NCBI RefSeq assembly: GCF_000517385.1
Contig: NZ_BAUW01000012.1
Coordinates: 1 to 64,000, forward strand
Origin: Mesobacillus boroniphilus JCM 21738
GTDB lineage: Bacteria > Bacillota > Bacilli > Bacillales > Cytobacillaceae
Direction of reading: 5' to 3'
DNA length: 64,000 nt
Below the pieces are notes generated by a model. That model worked only from the letters and a program-made list of their open reading frames with translations, did no database searches and was not told where the DNA came from. Positions within the stretch are counted from its first letter, which is position 1. Every line of letters starts with the position of its first letter. Below, one piece after another: positions 1 to 8,223 of this stretch. A program made the translations under genes and the position numbers.

Positions 1-2
1 TT

Positions 3-212
3 AAATCTAAAAAACTAGTAGCCATTCATTCTATTACCGGGATGATTGGCTCACTGGGACTCACGATCGGTATGTGGATGTACAACATCAACCCATTCAA
101 CCTTGACGATACATTGGTGATGGTCCTCTTCATCGTCGGCGGCTCCCTGCTGCTTGTCGCGTTTATTTTATTTGTGGTTGTTACTTTCTTTATAGAAAAG
201 ACAGGAAACTAA
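3..212 (+). CDS. C-terminal part of a membrane protein (5' end outside window)
   Basis: An open frame runs in from the left edge and stops at TAA 210-212. The 69 visible residues hold two hydrophobic segments separated by a short polar loop (NINPFNLDD), ending in a short charged tail (FIEKTGN). It is the end of a small multi-pass membrane protein. The family cannot be named from this fragment. A strong inverted repeat follows 30 bases later. Confidence 0.6.
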   Translation, partial: KSKKLVAIHSITGMIGSLGLTIGMWMYNINPFNLDDTLVMVLFIVGGSLLLVAFILFVVVTFFIEKTGN

Positions 213-242
213 GAATGTAAGACTAGACTGCACTTAATAAGA

Positions 243-272
243 AATGACCTACTAATACTAGAGTAGGTCATT
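243..272. terminator. Bidirectional terminator between convergent genes
   Basis: AATGACCTACT (243-253) pairs perfectly with AGTAGGTCATT (262-272) around an 8-base loop, followed by TTTTCTTT on the + side. It separates the left-edge gene from the convergent acetyltransferase. Confidence 0.8.
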
Positions 273-283
273 TTCTTTGCATA

Positions 284-1066
284 TTAACGATTTTGAAGTT
301 CTATAATGCTTTTTCCGCCTAAAAAGGCGTGTCCTGTCGTAAGTGTTATGACAGTTTCAAAGCCATAACGATTATATACCTTTTCAACCCTTTCATTAAT
401 AGGAAATACCCATAAGTTTTCAAAGCCTTGTTTTTGGACTTCTTGCTGAATATGTTGAATGATATATCCTATTAATCCTTTTCCCCGGTATACTTCTAAA
501 GTCGCTACACTTTCCATACGCGCTTGTCTGCCCTGAGCAAAAATACAGGCAGTGGAACAGGCGACACCATTGTACCTCAACAAAAAGTGTTGATATCCGG
601 GATGATCAAACTCTTCCTTTAAAGCTTTTTCCCGGACTTCACGTCCGCCAATTTCTTTGATGCTGCATTCGATTTCTAATGCTTCTTGATAGTTTGCTTC
701 CGTAACTTCTTCAATCGAAATTGCATCATTTCTTTCCAGGTTAATCACTTTCTGATCCCATAATTGTACAGGACTTGGCAATTCCTCATACCCAAATCCT
801 TTTGATTTCAATTCACGTATCAGTTCAGGTTGTTCTTCCGGAGTGTATATGTAAAACCTCGGAATAATATTCTTTGCCTGATAAAAGGCAATGACTTCAT
901 CAACCACTTTTTCTGGATGATTGACTGGTTGGCGTACATGGGCATGATTCGCATCATAATATACAGGCTGATCCTCATTTATAAATAGATAACCCCACTC
1001 CCTGTCGTGACGAGCAGTAAAGGTAGCAAGGTAAGCAAACTCCAACTCTAGTATTCTGTCTAACAT
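284..1066 (-). CDS. GNAT family N-acetyltransferase
   Basis: About 260 residues. The C-terminal half has the GNAT fold signature: a strand with VACSTACIF, the acetyl-CoA loop as YRGKGLIG, then a helix and a final NRYGFETV strand. The N-terminal half is a less conserved GNAT-like repeat, as in two-lobed GNATs. Substrate unknown. The chosen ATG lies 9-10 bases from a GAGGGGA ribosome site; the ATG at 1075 is too close to it. The gene is convergent with the left-edge gene and shares its terminator. Confidence 0.8.
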   Translation of the reverse strand: MLDRILELEFAYLATFTARHDREWGYLFINEDQPVYYDANHAHVRQPVNHPEKVVDEVIAFYQAKNIIPRFYIYTPEEQPELIRELKSKGFGYEELPSPVQLWDQKVINLERNDAISIEEVTEANYQEALEIECSIKEIGGREVREKALKEEFDHPGYQHFLLRYNGVACSTACIFAQGRQARMESVATLEVYRGKGLIGYIIQHIQQEVQKQGFENLWVFPINERVEKVYNRYGFETVITLTTGHAFLGGKSIIELQNR

Positions 1067-1267
1067 GTATTTCATTCCCCTCATTCAATTGCTTTGAAAA
1101 TATCCCTTATTTGATTTTAGCATAAATATCCAATTCTAGGGGTTGTTCCATTATATAATAATAAAGGACAGACTTCACATACCCCTTCAAATATCTGGCT
1201 CAAGCACAGCGTATGTCCGTAGGTCGACCTAATAATTAATTTGATTCAGCACTTTTTTTGTAAAAAA

Positions 1268-1295
1268 TGAAACCAACATACCCATTTCGGACGAC
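1268..1295 (+). promoter_or_regulatory. Candidate ECF-type promoter (autoregulation of the sigma gene)
   Basis: TGAAAC at 1268-1273 and CGAC at 1292-1295 resemble ECF -35 and -10 elements, 35 bases before the sigma start. The 18-base spacer is one longer than usual. ECF sigma factors commonly transcribe their own operon, so the placement fits, but this is inference. Confidence 0.4.
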
Positions 1296-1329
1296 ATACT
1301 AGTGAAAATAACTTATGGAGGTTGCCCAA

Positions 1330-1908
1330 TTGAGTGAGGAACAGAAATTAATAAACCAAATTCGGGCAGGTAATGGAGAAGCATTCAGCCATTTGGTTGA
1401 AAGTCTGCTTTCTTCTGCTTATCGGACGGCTTATCTTATACTTGGTTCGCGGGAGCTGGCTGAGGATGCTGTCCAGATTGCCCTGGAGGACTGCTATCTC
1501 AGTATTATGCGAGATTTGGAAATCCGCCATTTCAAAGCCTGGTTTTACCGGCTCGTATATACCCGTTCGATCGATGTATACCGAAAGCAAAAGCGAAATC
1601 AGTTTTCTGATATTGAAGAAAATCCAGAAGCGATCTCCAAGATGCAATCCGGATCAGCTCAGGATATGGCTGTTGAAAGTGAAACAAAGCAAGAACTACT
1701 ACAGCTCATCACCCGTTTAAAGGATGAACAGCGTATACCTTTACTGCTGTTTTACTTTGAAGATTTATCAGTGAAAGAGATCAGCGTCATTCTCAATGAA
1801 AACAGCAATACGGTAAAAACAAGGCTGTCCCGGGGCAGGAAAAAGCTCGGAGAACTGGTGAAAAAGCATAGCCACTTTCAAATGGAGGGAAATACTTATG
1901 GGATATGA
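1330..1908 (+). CDS. ECF-type RNA polymerase sigma factor
   Basis: About 192 residues with sigma region 2 (from AFSHLVESLL through FKAWFYRLVYTRSIDVYRKQ) and region 4 (LLFYFEDLSVKEISVILNE then the HTH with NTVKTRLSRGRKKL). It directs RNA polymerase to a small stress regulon. The likely start is TTG 1330: GGAGG at 1317-1321 lies 8 bases upstream and overlaps the alternative ATG at 1315. Its 3' end overlaps the anti-sigma start by 11 bases (ATG 1898, TGA 1906-1908), the usual coupled arrangement. Confidence 0.88.
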   Translation: MSEEQKLINQIRAGNGEAFSHLVESLLSSAYRTAYLILGSRELAEDAVQIALEDCYLSIMRDLEIRHFKAWFYRLVYTRSIDVYRKQKRNQFSDIEENPEAISKMQSGSAQDMAVESETKQELLQLITRLKDEQRIPLLLFYFEDLSVKEISVILNENSNTVKTRLSRGRKKLGELVKKHSHFQMEGNTYGI

Positions 1909-3005
1909 TAAGGATAAAATGCAGATCCCTGATTCGCTGCAAAAGTTTACAAAGGAGTTACCTGCCGATTCGCAGCTGGTGAATTTGATGATGAGCGGAG
2001 TGAACGGGTTGGCCGTGAGCTAGAAGGGTTCAATAAAGATTTTAAAAAGCAGTGGACATTTTGGAAAAAAGCAGGTGTAACGACTGCCGCGATCGCTGCC
2101 AGTTTCATGTTATTTGTTGGTTCAGGGTTCGTTTCCCCTACGATGGCGAAAGTGGTATCAAAGATTCCTCCGTTAAGCTCAATCTTTAATAGCCCCGAAC
2201 TAGACTTGTCAGAGAGACTGACTCAGGCTCTGAAAAAAGAAGGCTATCCTGTGCAGCAAGTGAACGAGTTTGTCGGCGGCAAGAATGAAGCATCATCATT
2301 ATACTGGATGCCCCAGAAAAACAGTATCAGGAGATGGAAAACGATGTTATCAAAATCGGACATTCCATGGTCAAGAGCAAGGAATTCAAAGGGACAAGAA
2401 TCGAGGATTATTATGTAAAAGTAAGACAGCATCGCGAGCCTTCCGAAGAATGGAAACAGGAACAAGCTGAAATCGAAAAGGAAACTGATGAAGTGTTCCA
2501 AATCGTCCAGGCGGCCCTGGAACCATTTGATTATCAGAATTCTGTCGGTTATATGAAAGATGAAGTTGAAATTGAAATCCCAAGTATCGAAAAACAGGAA
2601 AAAGTGGATCAAATCAAAAAAGCTGTAGAGGATGCCCTCGCAGCAAACGACAAGGCTTCTGTAAAGGTCAAAATCAGGAAGTTTGATGTGATCAAACGAG
2701 ATCAATACTCTCGCTGGAGTGATGCAGTTTCAGGAATTGGGCATGAATTCATGACCTATAAAAAATACAAAGTATCCGGTGTCGGCTATAAAAGTAAAGA
2801 TGGGTTAATGACCATTTTCATCACCATGAAAATGAAAAGTACCGACAAAGAAGCAGCCGAACACGCCAACGACCTTTACACAATGGCCGAGGAATTCATC
2901 AAGTCAGACGAAATATGGCCAAAAGTAAAGCAAGACCCATATAGAATCGTCGTAAGGACAAAGGATAAAAAGGAATTTAATATAGAAGAAAAACAGTTTA
3001 ATTAA
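1898..3005 (+). pseudogene. Membrane anti-sigma factor (DUF4179/DUF4030-like), two frameshifts
   Basis: The product is spread over three frames. Residues from ATG 1898 (MGYDKDKMQIPD) run to a TAG near 2020. A second frame carries DDERSERVGRELEGF, a transmembrane segment (TTAAIAASFMLFVGSGF) and SPTMAKVVSKIPPLSSIF. A third, from about 2306 to 3005, encodes a long extracytoplasmic domain. Joined, they give the expected architecture of a sigma-binding N-terminus, one TM helix and an outer sensor domain. Breaks lie near 1975-1990 and 2300-2306. Either a decayed regulator or two sequencing errors; co-location with the sigma factor supports function as its antagonist. Confidence 0.75.
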
Positions 3006-3037
3006 AAAAGCAAAGGGATCTTTCCCTTTGCTTTTTT
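3005..3037. terminator. Bidirectional terminator
   Basis: AAAAAAGCAAAGGGA pairs with TCCCTTTGCTTTTTT around a tiny loop. T-runs occur in both directions, serving the anti-sigma gene and the end of the convergent proS. Confidence 0.85.
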
Positions 3038-3057
3038 GAGTCTTTTTCAAGAAGTTT

Positions 3058-3085
3058 GAAGCACAAGGTACGTCCCTATGCTTTC
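3058..3085. repeat. 27-bp imperfect palindrome, copy A (flanks proS)
   Basis: GAAGCACAAGG-TACGT-CCCTATGCTTTC is an imperfect dyad. A near-identical copy lies in opposite orientation at 4833-4859, so proS and its leader are bracketed by it. Confidence 0.6.
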
Positions 3086-3086
3086 C

Positions 3087-4523
3087 TTAATAAGCGCGCG
3101 CAAACCATACGGTGTGTTTTGCTTCGCTGCCACAATGGATGCATGTCTGTTTTTCTGCTGGCGGGTTGAATGGGATGTTTCGTGTTGTGAATTTTGTTTT
3201 TTCTTTTACGCTTGCTTCACAATCATCGTCTCCGCACCAGCCTGCCAATACCCATCCTGGGATCTTGTCATTTGTCTTGGACTCAGCAATATGCTGTTCG
3301 AGCTGTTCCAGGGTATCAATATGAGTATGAGAATTCTCTTCACGGAACGCTTTTGCTTTTTCGAACAGACGAGTCTGCATCGTTTCTAGTTCGTTTTTAA
3401 CTTTTTCGATCATGGATTCTAATGGCACAGAAATTTTCTCATCCATATCTCGAGCCTTCATCAAGCCCTGATTTTGATCTAAGTCTCGCGGTCCTAGTTC
3501 AATACGGACAGGAACACCTTTTAACTCCCACTCATTGAATTTATATCCTGGTGATTGATCGGAATCATCAAGCCGAACGCGAATGCCTTCTGCTTTTAAA
3601 GCGGCAAAGATCTCATCCAGTTTCTCGATGATTGCCGGGTTCTTTTTCCAAGGGCCCACTGGGATTAGAACCACTTGTGTCGGCGCGATTCTTGGCGGCA
3701 GTACGAGACCCTGTTCGTCTCCATGGACCATGATGACAGAACCAATCAAACGAGTGGACGTACCCCAGGATGTTGTATGTACAAATGTGTGTTTGTTTTC
3801 TTTATTCAGGTATTTAATATCGAATGCTTCCGCAAATTTCGTGCCCAAGTAGTGGGATGTTCCTGCCTGGACGGCTTTTCCATCCTTCATCATTGCTTCG
3901 ATCGAATAGGTGTCAACAGCACCGGCAAATCGTTCAGACGGCGTTTTTTGGCCATCATAAACTGGAATCGCAAGCAATCCTTCGACTACTTCCTTATATA
4001 TATTCAACATTTGCATCGTTTCCTTGCGCGCATCTTCCTCGTCGACATGAGCCGTGTGACCTTCCTGCCATAAAAATTCAGAAGTGCGGATGAATGGGAG
4101 AGTTTTCTTTTCCCAGCGGAATACATTTGCCCATTGATTAATCAAGACTGGAAGGTCCCGATAACTTTTAATCCAATTTGAATACAGATGCCCTATCATC
4201 GTTTCCGAAGTTGGCCTCAATGCCAGGCGTTCTTCTAATTGCTCTCCTGCAGCTTCAGTAACCCAAGGAAGTTCTGGCGAGAATCCTTCAATATGATCCT
4301 TTTCCTTCTGGAAGAAGCTTTCCGGAATAAGCATTGGGAAATAAGCATTGCGGTGGCCTGTTTCCTTGAACCGCTTGTCCATTTCTCCCTGAATATGTTC
4401 CCAGATTTCATAGCCATCCGGCTTAAAAGCAATACAGCCGCGAACCGGGGTGTAATCAAATAATTCCGCTTTCTGAATCGTATCAATATACCATTTCGTA
4501 AAATCATTTGTTTGCTGTGACAT
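3087..4523 (-). CDS. proS: Prolyl-tRNA synthetase, short (archaeal/eukaryote-like, type 3) form
   Basis: 478 residues from MSQQTNDF; the start has AGGAGGAG six bases upstream, so the in-frame ATG at 4545 was rejected. Class II motifs are visible: motif 2 as NVFRWEKKTLPFIRTSEFLWQEGHTAH (quoted in part: FIRTSEFLWQEGH) and motif 3 in DQSPGYKFNEWELKGVPVRIELGPRD (GVPVRIELGPRD). The C-terminal zinc-type domain has CGDDDCEAS and CIHCGS. The long insertion domain of the common bacterial ~565-residue ProRS is absent. It charges tRNA-Pro in the cytoplasm and is controlled by the T-box leader just upstream. Confidence 0.95.
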   Translation of the reverse strand: MSQQTNDFTKWYIDTIQKAELFDYTPVRGCIAFKPDGYEIWEHIQGEMDKRFKETGHRNAYFPMLIPESFFQKEKDHIEGFSPELPWVTEAAGEQLEERLALRPTSETMIGHLYSNWIKSYRDLPVLINQWANVFRWEKKTLPFIRTSEFLWQEGHTAHVDEEDARKETMQMLNIYKEVVEGLLAIPVYDGQKTPSERFAGAVDTYSIEAMMKDGKAVQAGTSHYLGTKFAEAFDIKYLNKENKHTFVHTTSWGTSTRLIGSVIMVHGDEQGLVLPPRIAPTQVVLIPVGPWKKNPAIIEKLDEIFAALKAEGIRVRLDDSDQSPGYKFNEWELKGVPVRIELGPRDLDQNQGLMKARDMDEKISVPLESMIEKVKNELETMQTRLFEKAKAFREENSHTHIDTLEQLEQHIAESKTNDKIPGWVLAGWCGDDDCEASVKEKTKFTTRNIPFNPPAEKQTCIHCGSEAKHTVWFARAY

Positions 4524-4555
4524 GTCCTTCTCCTCCTGAAAAATCAAATAGAAAA

Positions 4556-4790
4556 TAAAAAAGCATAAAGAGTCCTCAATAAGGACGTCTTTATGCTAGT
4601 AGACGTGGTACCACCTTAGTTCGATATTCATAGAATATCCTCTAAAAGTTTGTATCGGAACGACCCGGTTAGTTTTTCGCTAACATCTCCGTGGCAGGGT
4701 TCAATAAGGAGGGGTGATATAGCTTTCAGCCATGGCTATATTCTCTGGATTCACAATCCTTATTTACTTGATCACATCATTGATTACATA
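4556..4790 (-). promoter_or_regulatory. T-box leader (tRNA-Pro responsive) of proS
   Basis: On the minus strand the T-box core AAGGTGGTACCACG lies at 4604-4617. It is followed by a terminator stem AGCATAAAGA/TCTTTATGCT (4588-4597 with 4562-4571) and a T-run. Upstream is a long stem I; its 3' side contains ATATCACCCCTCC, which offers a CCC/CCU proline specifier. UGGU in the core fits the tRNA-Pro acceptor end with discriminator A. Uncharged tRNA-Pro would stabilise the antiterminator and allow proS transcription. Confidence 0.9.
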
Positions 4791-4832
4791 TTTATAAATT
4801 AATATACCAAGTTTTTATCTGGATTTCAAATA

Positions 4833-4859
4833 GAAGCGTAGGGACGTACCTTTTGCTTC
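4833..4859. repeat. 27-bp imperfect palindrome, copy B (inverted)
   Basis: The reverse complement of this site matches copy A at 3058-3085 in all but about three positions, sharing the core AAGGTACGTCCCTA. It lies just upstream of the T-box transcript. Confidence 0.6.
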
Positions 4860-4986
4860 CAAACCCACTGATTATAGTAACTCCCCAACAGGTGATTTGA
4901 ACCTTTACTGCTGCATTTTGCGAGAGAAAAGTAAGTTCCTTGATTAAAGGCGACAGTCCTTTTACTGCAGCCTTGTTTTACCTTGT

Positions 4987-5814
4987 TTATTTTGCGTTGG
5001 CCAAAATCGCCTGCTGAACTGTTCCATATGTGTTCAATTTAGAGAAGTCGACTCCTGTGTTGATGACATCGACTGCGAGTTCAGGGCGGATTCCTGTCAG
5101 CATCGTCTCGATTCCGATCAGCCTCAGGACTTTATTGATATTGAAGATTCGCGCTGCGATTTCTGCGTCGATCATAGCGATTCCTGAGAAGTCGATGATC
5201 AGGTTTTTGATTCTTAGCTCGCTGATCTTCGGAATGACATGGGTCATGATATGGTCGCTGCGTTCAAAATCAAACTCGCCGATCAATGGCAGTATCGCCA
5301 TGTCTTGTTCGAGCGGAACGATTGGAGATGACAACTCAGTGATGATTTTTTGATTCCTTTTGTTCTGTTCGTTTGCGAGCCTTTCCCGCTCCATCATCGT
5401 TTCTGTAATACTTAAATCAAGCAGGTAGCTGATTCGGTTATTGACGAAAACCACTTCTTCGGTTGAAAGCCCCTCTCCAACTGAAATTTTTGTCAACATT
5501 TCAATTAGCTGAAGCCGCGTTTCTGCATAGGGCTTCAGAATACTAGCGAGCTCCTCATAGCTGAATTGATAATCCCTTCGATTCGCTTGCCTTTCTTTAT
5601 GCCAGGCAATGAACGTCTCAGACGCATCTTCCTTGGAAAGGTTCAGTGTATTACCGAGGAATTCAACGAATGCTTTATTCGTTTTTAATGATTCCTCTAT
5701 GATTTCTGCCGGAAGCTCAATTTCAAGTTTTTTCACATTATAATCGGTAATTTCCTTACTGATTTTATCTGCATGATCAAGTAGGTATTTAGAAAATCTT
5801 TCGACTGGATTCAC
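4987..5814 (-). CDS. RsbR-type STAS domain protein (stressosome-like co-antagonist)
   Basis: 275 residues: an N-terminal helical, non-heme-globin-like domain (1-130), a linker with QNKRNQKIITELSSPIVPL, and a C-terminal STAS domain (LPLIGEFDFERSDHIM to GTVQQAILANAK). RsbR proteins build the stressosome controlling sigma-B. The position of the second phosphorylated Thr in classical RsbRA (VVDT) reads MIDAE here, and the DTERA position reads DFERS, so the usual RsbT target threonines seem absent. GTG start with GGAG eight bases upstream. It stands alone, without RsbS/RsbT. Confidence 0.85.
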   Translation of the reverse strand: MNPVERFSKYLLDHADKISKEITDYNVKKLEIELPAEIIEESLKTNKAFVEFLGNTLNLSKEDASETFIAWHKERQANRRDYQFSYEELASILKPYAETRLQLIEMLTKISVGEGLSTEEVVFVNNRISYLLDLSITETMMERERLANEQNKRNQKIITELSSPIVPLEQDMAILPLIGEFDFERSDHIMTHVIPKISELRIKNLIIDFSGIAMIDAEIAARIFNINKVLRLIGIETMLTGIRPELAVDVINTGVDFSKLNTYGTVQQAILANAK

Positions 5815-5970
5815 GAGTTCAGCTCCTATAAATAGTTCCGTTTTTTCTTTTTATAAATTATACCACTTATATATGGATAAATATAATTTCAACCATTTTA
5901 GGTCAACTTATTGGCATAAGAAAAAACGGCATAATATAAATACCGTTTAAGATTTCCCTATAAAGTAGCA

Positions 5971-6477
5971 CTAAACTATTGATTTTGATACCTCAGCTTT
6001 TGAATCATGCCGGGAAGGTATAACCTCAGCTTTCTCTTCCCTTCCTTCGCTCCACTTAAAGACAATGGCTCCAGAAATTATGATGAGTACACCGAGGAAT
6101 TGTTGGAAAGTAAACGGTACCTTCTCCAATCCCATCCAGCCTAATGAATCCCATAAAACCGCGAAACCGAGCTGGGAAGTCAATACAATTGAGATCGCAA
6201 AGGTCGGTCCAAGGAACCTAATTGCCTGGACGATGCCTGCAACGACTCCGATTCCCAGCAAGCCGCTGAACCAGTACCAACCTTTCATTTGCTGCAGATC
6301 GAACATTTTGCTCCCTTCAAAGAACAGGCCGAGGATGAAGGATGCCATGAATCCTAACCCCAATACCAATGTCGTTGTCGTCCATGAGCCCGCTTTTTCA
6401 TTGACCTTGCTGTTAAAAATATTCTGCAGGCCGACAAGTGTGCCAGCAATTAATGCAAATAGTAAGCCTAAAAGCAT
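5971..6477 (-). CDS. Small DMT-family transporter (DUF606/YdcZ type)
   Basis: 168 residues with about five hydrophobic helices: an opening LLGLLFALIAGTLVGLQNIF segment, then FMASFILGLF, the glycine-rich GLLGIGVVAGIVQ, and a final FLGVLIIISGAIVF before a charged tail. The QNIFNS/GVAN-type first helix is typical of DUF606 half-size drug/metabolite transporters, which usually work in pairs. Its start follows GGGAGG and lies 12 bases after the Crp/Fnr stop. The partner is at 7228-7653. Confidence 0.82.
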   Translation of the reverse strand: MLLGLLFALIAGTLVGLQNIFNSKVNEKAGSWTTTTLVLGLGFMASFILGLFFEGSKMFDLQQMKGWYWFSGLLGIGVVAGIVQAIRFLGPTFAISIVLTSQLGFAVLWDSLGWMGLEKVPFTFQQFLGVLIIISGAIVFKWSEGREEKAEVIPSRHDSKAEVSKSIV

Positions 6478-6489
6478 GATTTACCCTCC

Positions 6490-7188
6490 CTATTTATAAA
6501 GGTTTTCCTTAGCAAGAGTCTTAAGTCCTTCCAAATCCTTGATTACGATTGCGCCGCTGTCCCGCTCCACAAGGCCATTTAAGCAGAATTCCTTTATGAC
6601 CCGGTTAAGATGCCGATAGCTTGTTCCAATTAAATTGGCAATGTCAGTGAGATTCGATGTACTCACCTTCCCATTGACCAGCGCTTTGTTTTCATCATAG
6701 GCGACGGATACAAGATAGCTTGCTAACCTAGTCTCAACAGGGTACAAGATATTATGGCGCATGAACTGGGATTTGATATAGAATTTTCTCGTTATGATCT
6801 TTAGCAAAAATTGAAGGAATGGAGAGTGATTTTTTAAAAATCTTCGCAGCACACTTTGCCGGACTCCGATCATGACGACAGGAGAAACAGCCTCAACGGT
6901 GTTGATCGTATCAATTTCCTGGACATATTCAATATCCCCAATGACTTCAAGCGGAGTTTTAAAGGATAGAATCAATGTTTTACCCTCTTCTGACGTGGTA
7001 AAAATCTTCACTTTCCCCTTAACCAGTATATAAAGATACTCAACAGCCTCACCCTGGGAACAGACCTGCTCCCCTTTTTCAAATTCAAATAAAGTTAGGT
7101 AAGGAAGAATCTCCTCATTAAATAATGATTGTATCTGGTGAGATCGTAGATACGCTTCTATCTCTTCCGACGCTTTTATTTCTTTCAT
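6490..7188 (-). CDS. Crp/Fnr family transcriptional regulator
   Basis: About 232 residues from MKEIKASEE (ATG 7188, preceded by GGGGCAGGG). An N-terminal cyclic-nucleotide-binding fold (LFEFEKGEQVCSQGEAVEYLYILVKGKV) is followed by a dimer helix and a C-terminal winged HTH (LTDIANLIGTSYRHLNRVIK). The protein resembles YeiL-type regulators. No four-cysteine Fnr cluster is visible, so an iron-sulfur oxygen sensor is unlikely. It sits between two paralogous small DMT transporters in one operon and probably controls them; the effector is unknown. A TTG at 7227 would give a longer form but has no ribosome site. Confidence 0.85.
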   Translation of the reverse strand: MKEIKASEEIEAYLRSHQIQSLFNEEILPYLTLFEFEKGEQVCSQGEAVEYLYILVKGKVKIFTTSEEGKTLILSFKTPLEVIGDIEYVQEIDTINTVEAVSPVVMIGVRQSVLRRFLKNHSPFLQFLLKIITRKFYIKSQFMRHNILYPVETRLASYLVSVAYDENKALVNGKVSTSNLTDIANLIGTSYRHLNRVIKEFCLNGLVERDSGAIVIKDLEGLKTLAKENLYK

Positions 7189-7227
7189 AAGCTTTCCCTG
7201 CCCCTTTAATCTTGTTAATCCCTTCAA

Positions 7228-7653
7228 TTACCAGCCCAGGATCATCACACCTGCTACCATCATTGTAATGCCAATCAGCTGTGGTAGCCTCATTTTTTGT
7301 TTCTTTACCCCGAACCATCCATTCCGGTCAATCAGGAATGTCATCGCAAGCTGGGCGATCAACATCGCAGAAACTGTTAGAGTAACCCCAATAAAATGAA
7401 TCGCAGTGACGTTACCAAAAACAACAATGGCCCCAAACGTACCGCCAATCAAATATAGGGGTCTCACTCTGCTCAGTCCTTGCCATTGTCCTTTTACAGC
7501 AAAGGTCAAGACAAACAAAGCCGCTAAAAACCCGGTAAGTTGAGTAATCGAAGCCGTCTGCCATGTACCAATATCCTGGCTGATCCTCGCATTCGCCACA
7601 CCTTGCAGCGTGATAAAAGCTCCCCCTAATAAAGCAAAAATTAAACCTTTCAT
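7228..7653 (-). CDS. Small DMT-family transporter (DUF606/YdcZ type), first gene of the operon
   Basis: 141 residues with four to five membrane helices (LIFALLGGAFITLQGVANAR, FLAALFVLTFAV, LIGGTFGAIVVFGNV, the final LIGITMMVAGVMILGW). The GVANARIS turn is characteristic of DUF606 proteins. It heads a three-gene operon (transporter, Crp/Fnr regulator, transporter), so the two halves plausibly form one heterodimeric exporter of unknown substrate. Confidence 0.82.
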   Translation of the reverse strand: MKGLIFALLGGAFITLQGVANARISQDIGTWQTASITQLTGFLAALFVLTFAVKGQWQGLSRVRPLYLIGGTFGAIVVFGNVTAIHFIGVTLTVSAMLIAQLAMTFLIDRNGWFGVKKQKMRLPQLIGITMMVAGVMILGW

Positions 7654-7754
7654 TTCTCTCTCCCCAAATCCTCATGTTTGTATTAATTAAATGACAGAAC
7701 AAGAAGGTAAGGAAGGACATATGTCCTAAAACGAGTAGAATTGACCTTAACCAC

Positions 7755-7784
7755 AAAAAACACCTGTACAATGACAGGTGTTTT
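7755..7784 (-). terminator. Terminator of the acidic lipoprotein gene
   Basis: CACCTGT (7761-7767) pairs with ACAGGTG (7774-7780), extended by A/T pairs. The minus strand reads into a T-run. Confidence 0.75.
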
Positions 7785-7792
7785 CCTCATTA

Positions 7793-8020
7793 CTAATTAT
7801 TATCCTCTTCACTAGGTTCTTCATCTAAATCGGGTTCTTCTTCGTCAGGATTTTCTTCACTAGGCTCTTCAGTTACATCTGGTTCTTGGTTATCTTCCTG
7901 CTCTTCTATGTTTTCCATGTTATTTTCATCTTCCGGTGGCGGCTCTTCATCCGCAGAACAACCGGCCAACATAATTCCTGCACCTAATGGGATAGACAAT
8001 AGTACATTTTTGAATTTCAT
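7793..8020 (-). CDS. Small, very acidic lipoprotein
   Basis: 75 residues. A signal sequence ends in the lipobox LAGC (Cys 20). The mature part is almost only Glu, Asp, Asn and Pro, with EEPSEE written twice near the C-terminus (EEPSEENPDEEEPD and EEPSEEDNN). Expected to be lipid-anchored on the outer face of the membrane as a disordered, negatively charged tether. No family recognised. Single gene with its own terminator. Confidence 0.7.
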   Translation of the reverse strand: MKFKNVLLSIPLGAGIMLAGCSADEEPPPEDENNMENIEEQEDNQEPDVTEEPSEENPDEEEPDLDEEPSEEDNN

Positions 8021-8186
8021 TTTCTATCATCTCCTATTCTACGATGTATGTTCCTTTATTTCTTTCCCTTTATAGAAGTATATAACTTGCTTCATTAGGC
8101 GTGTTTGTTTTAAGTGGTGTATCACATAGCTTAATAGATTGGTCATTTCTTATTGTTTGTGGAGAAAAGCTTGCAGTACTATAAAA

Positions 8187-8216
8187 AAAGCTGAACCAGG
8201 CATTTCCCGGTTCAGC
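8187..8216 (-). terminator. Terminator of the V4R-STAS gene
   Basis: GCTGAACC (8190-8197) pairs with GGTTCAGC (8209-8216); a run of seven A on the + strand is the minus-strand T-tract. Confidence 0.8.
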
Positions 8217-8223
8217 CTCAATA

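Noticed and set aside
1190-1210. Third copy of the 27-bp palindrome near the sigma gene
   Set aside because: GCACAGCGTATGTCCGTA shares only about two thirds of the positions and does not form the dyad.
3078-4463. Several plus-strand frames over proS
   Set aside because: All are shadows of the well-supported proS gene on the other strand.
4920-4986. Terminator of the first STAS gene
   Set aside because: Only three- to four-base pairings could be found; no convincing hairpin and T-run.
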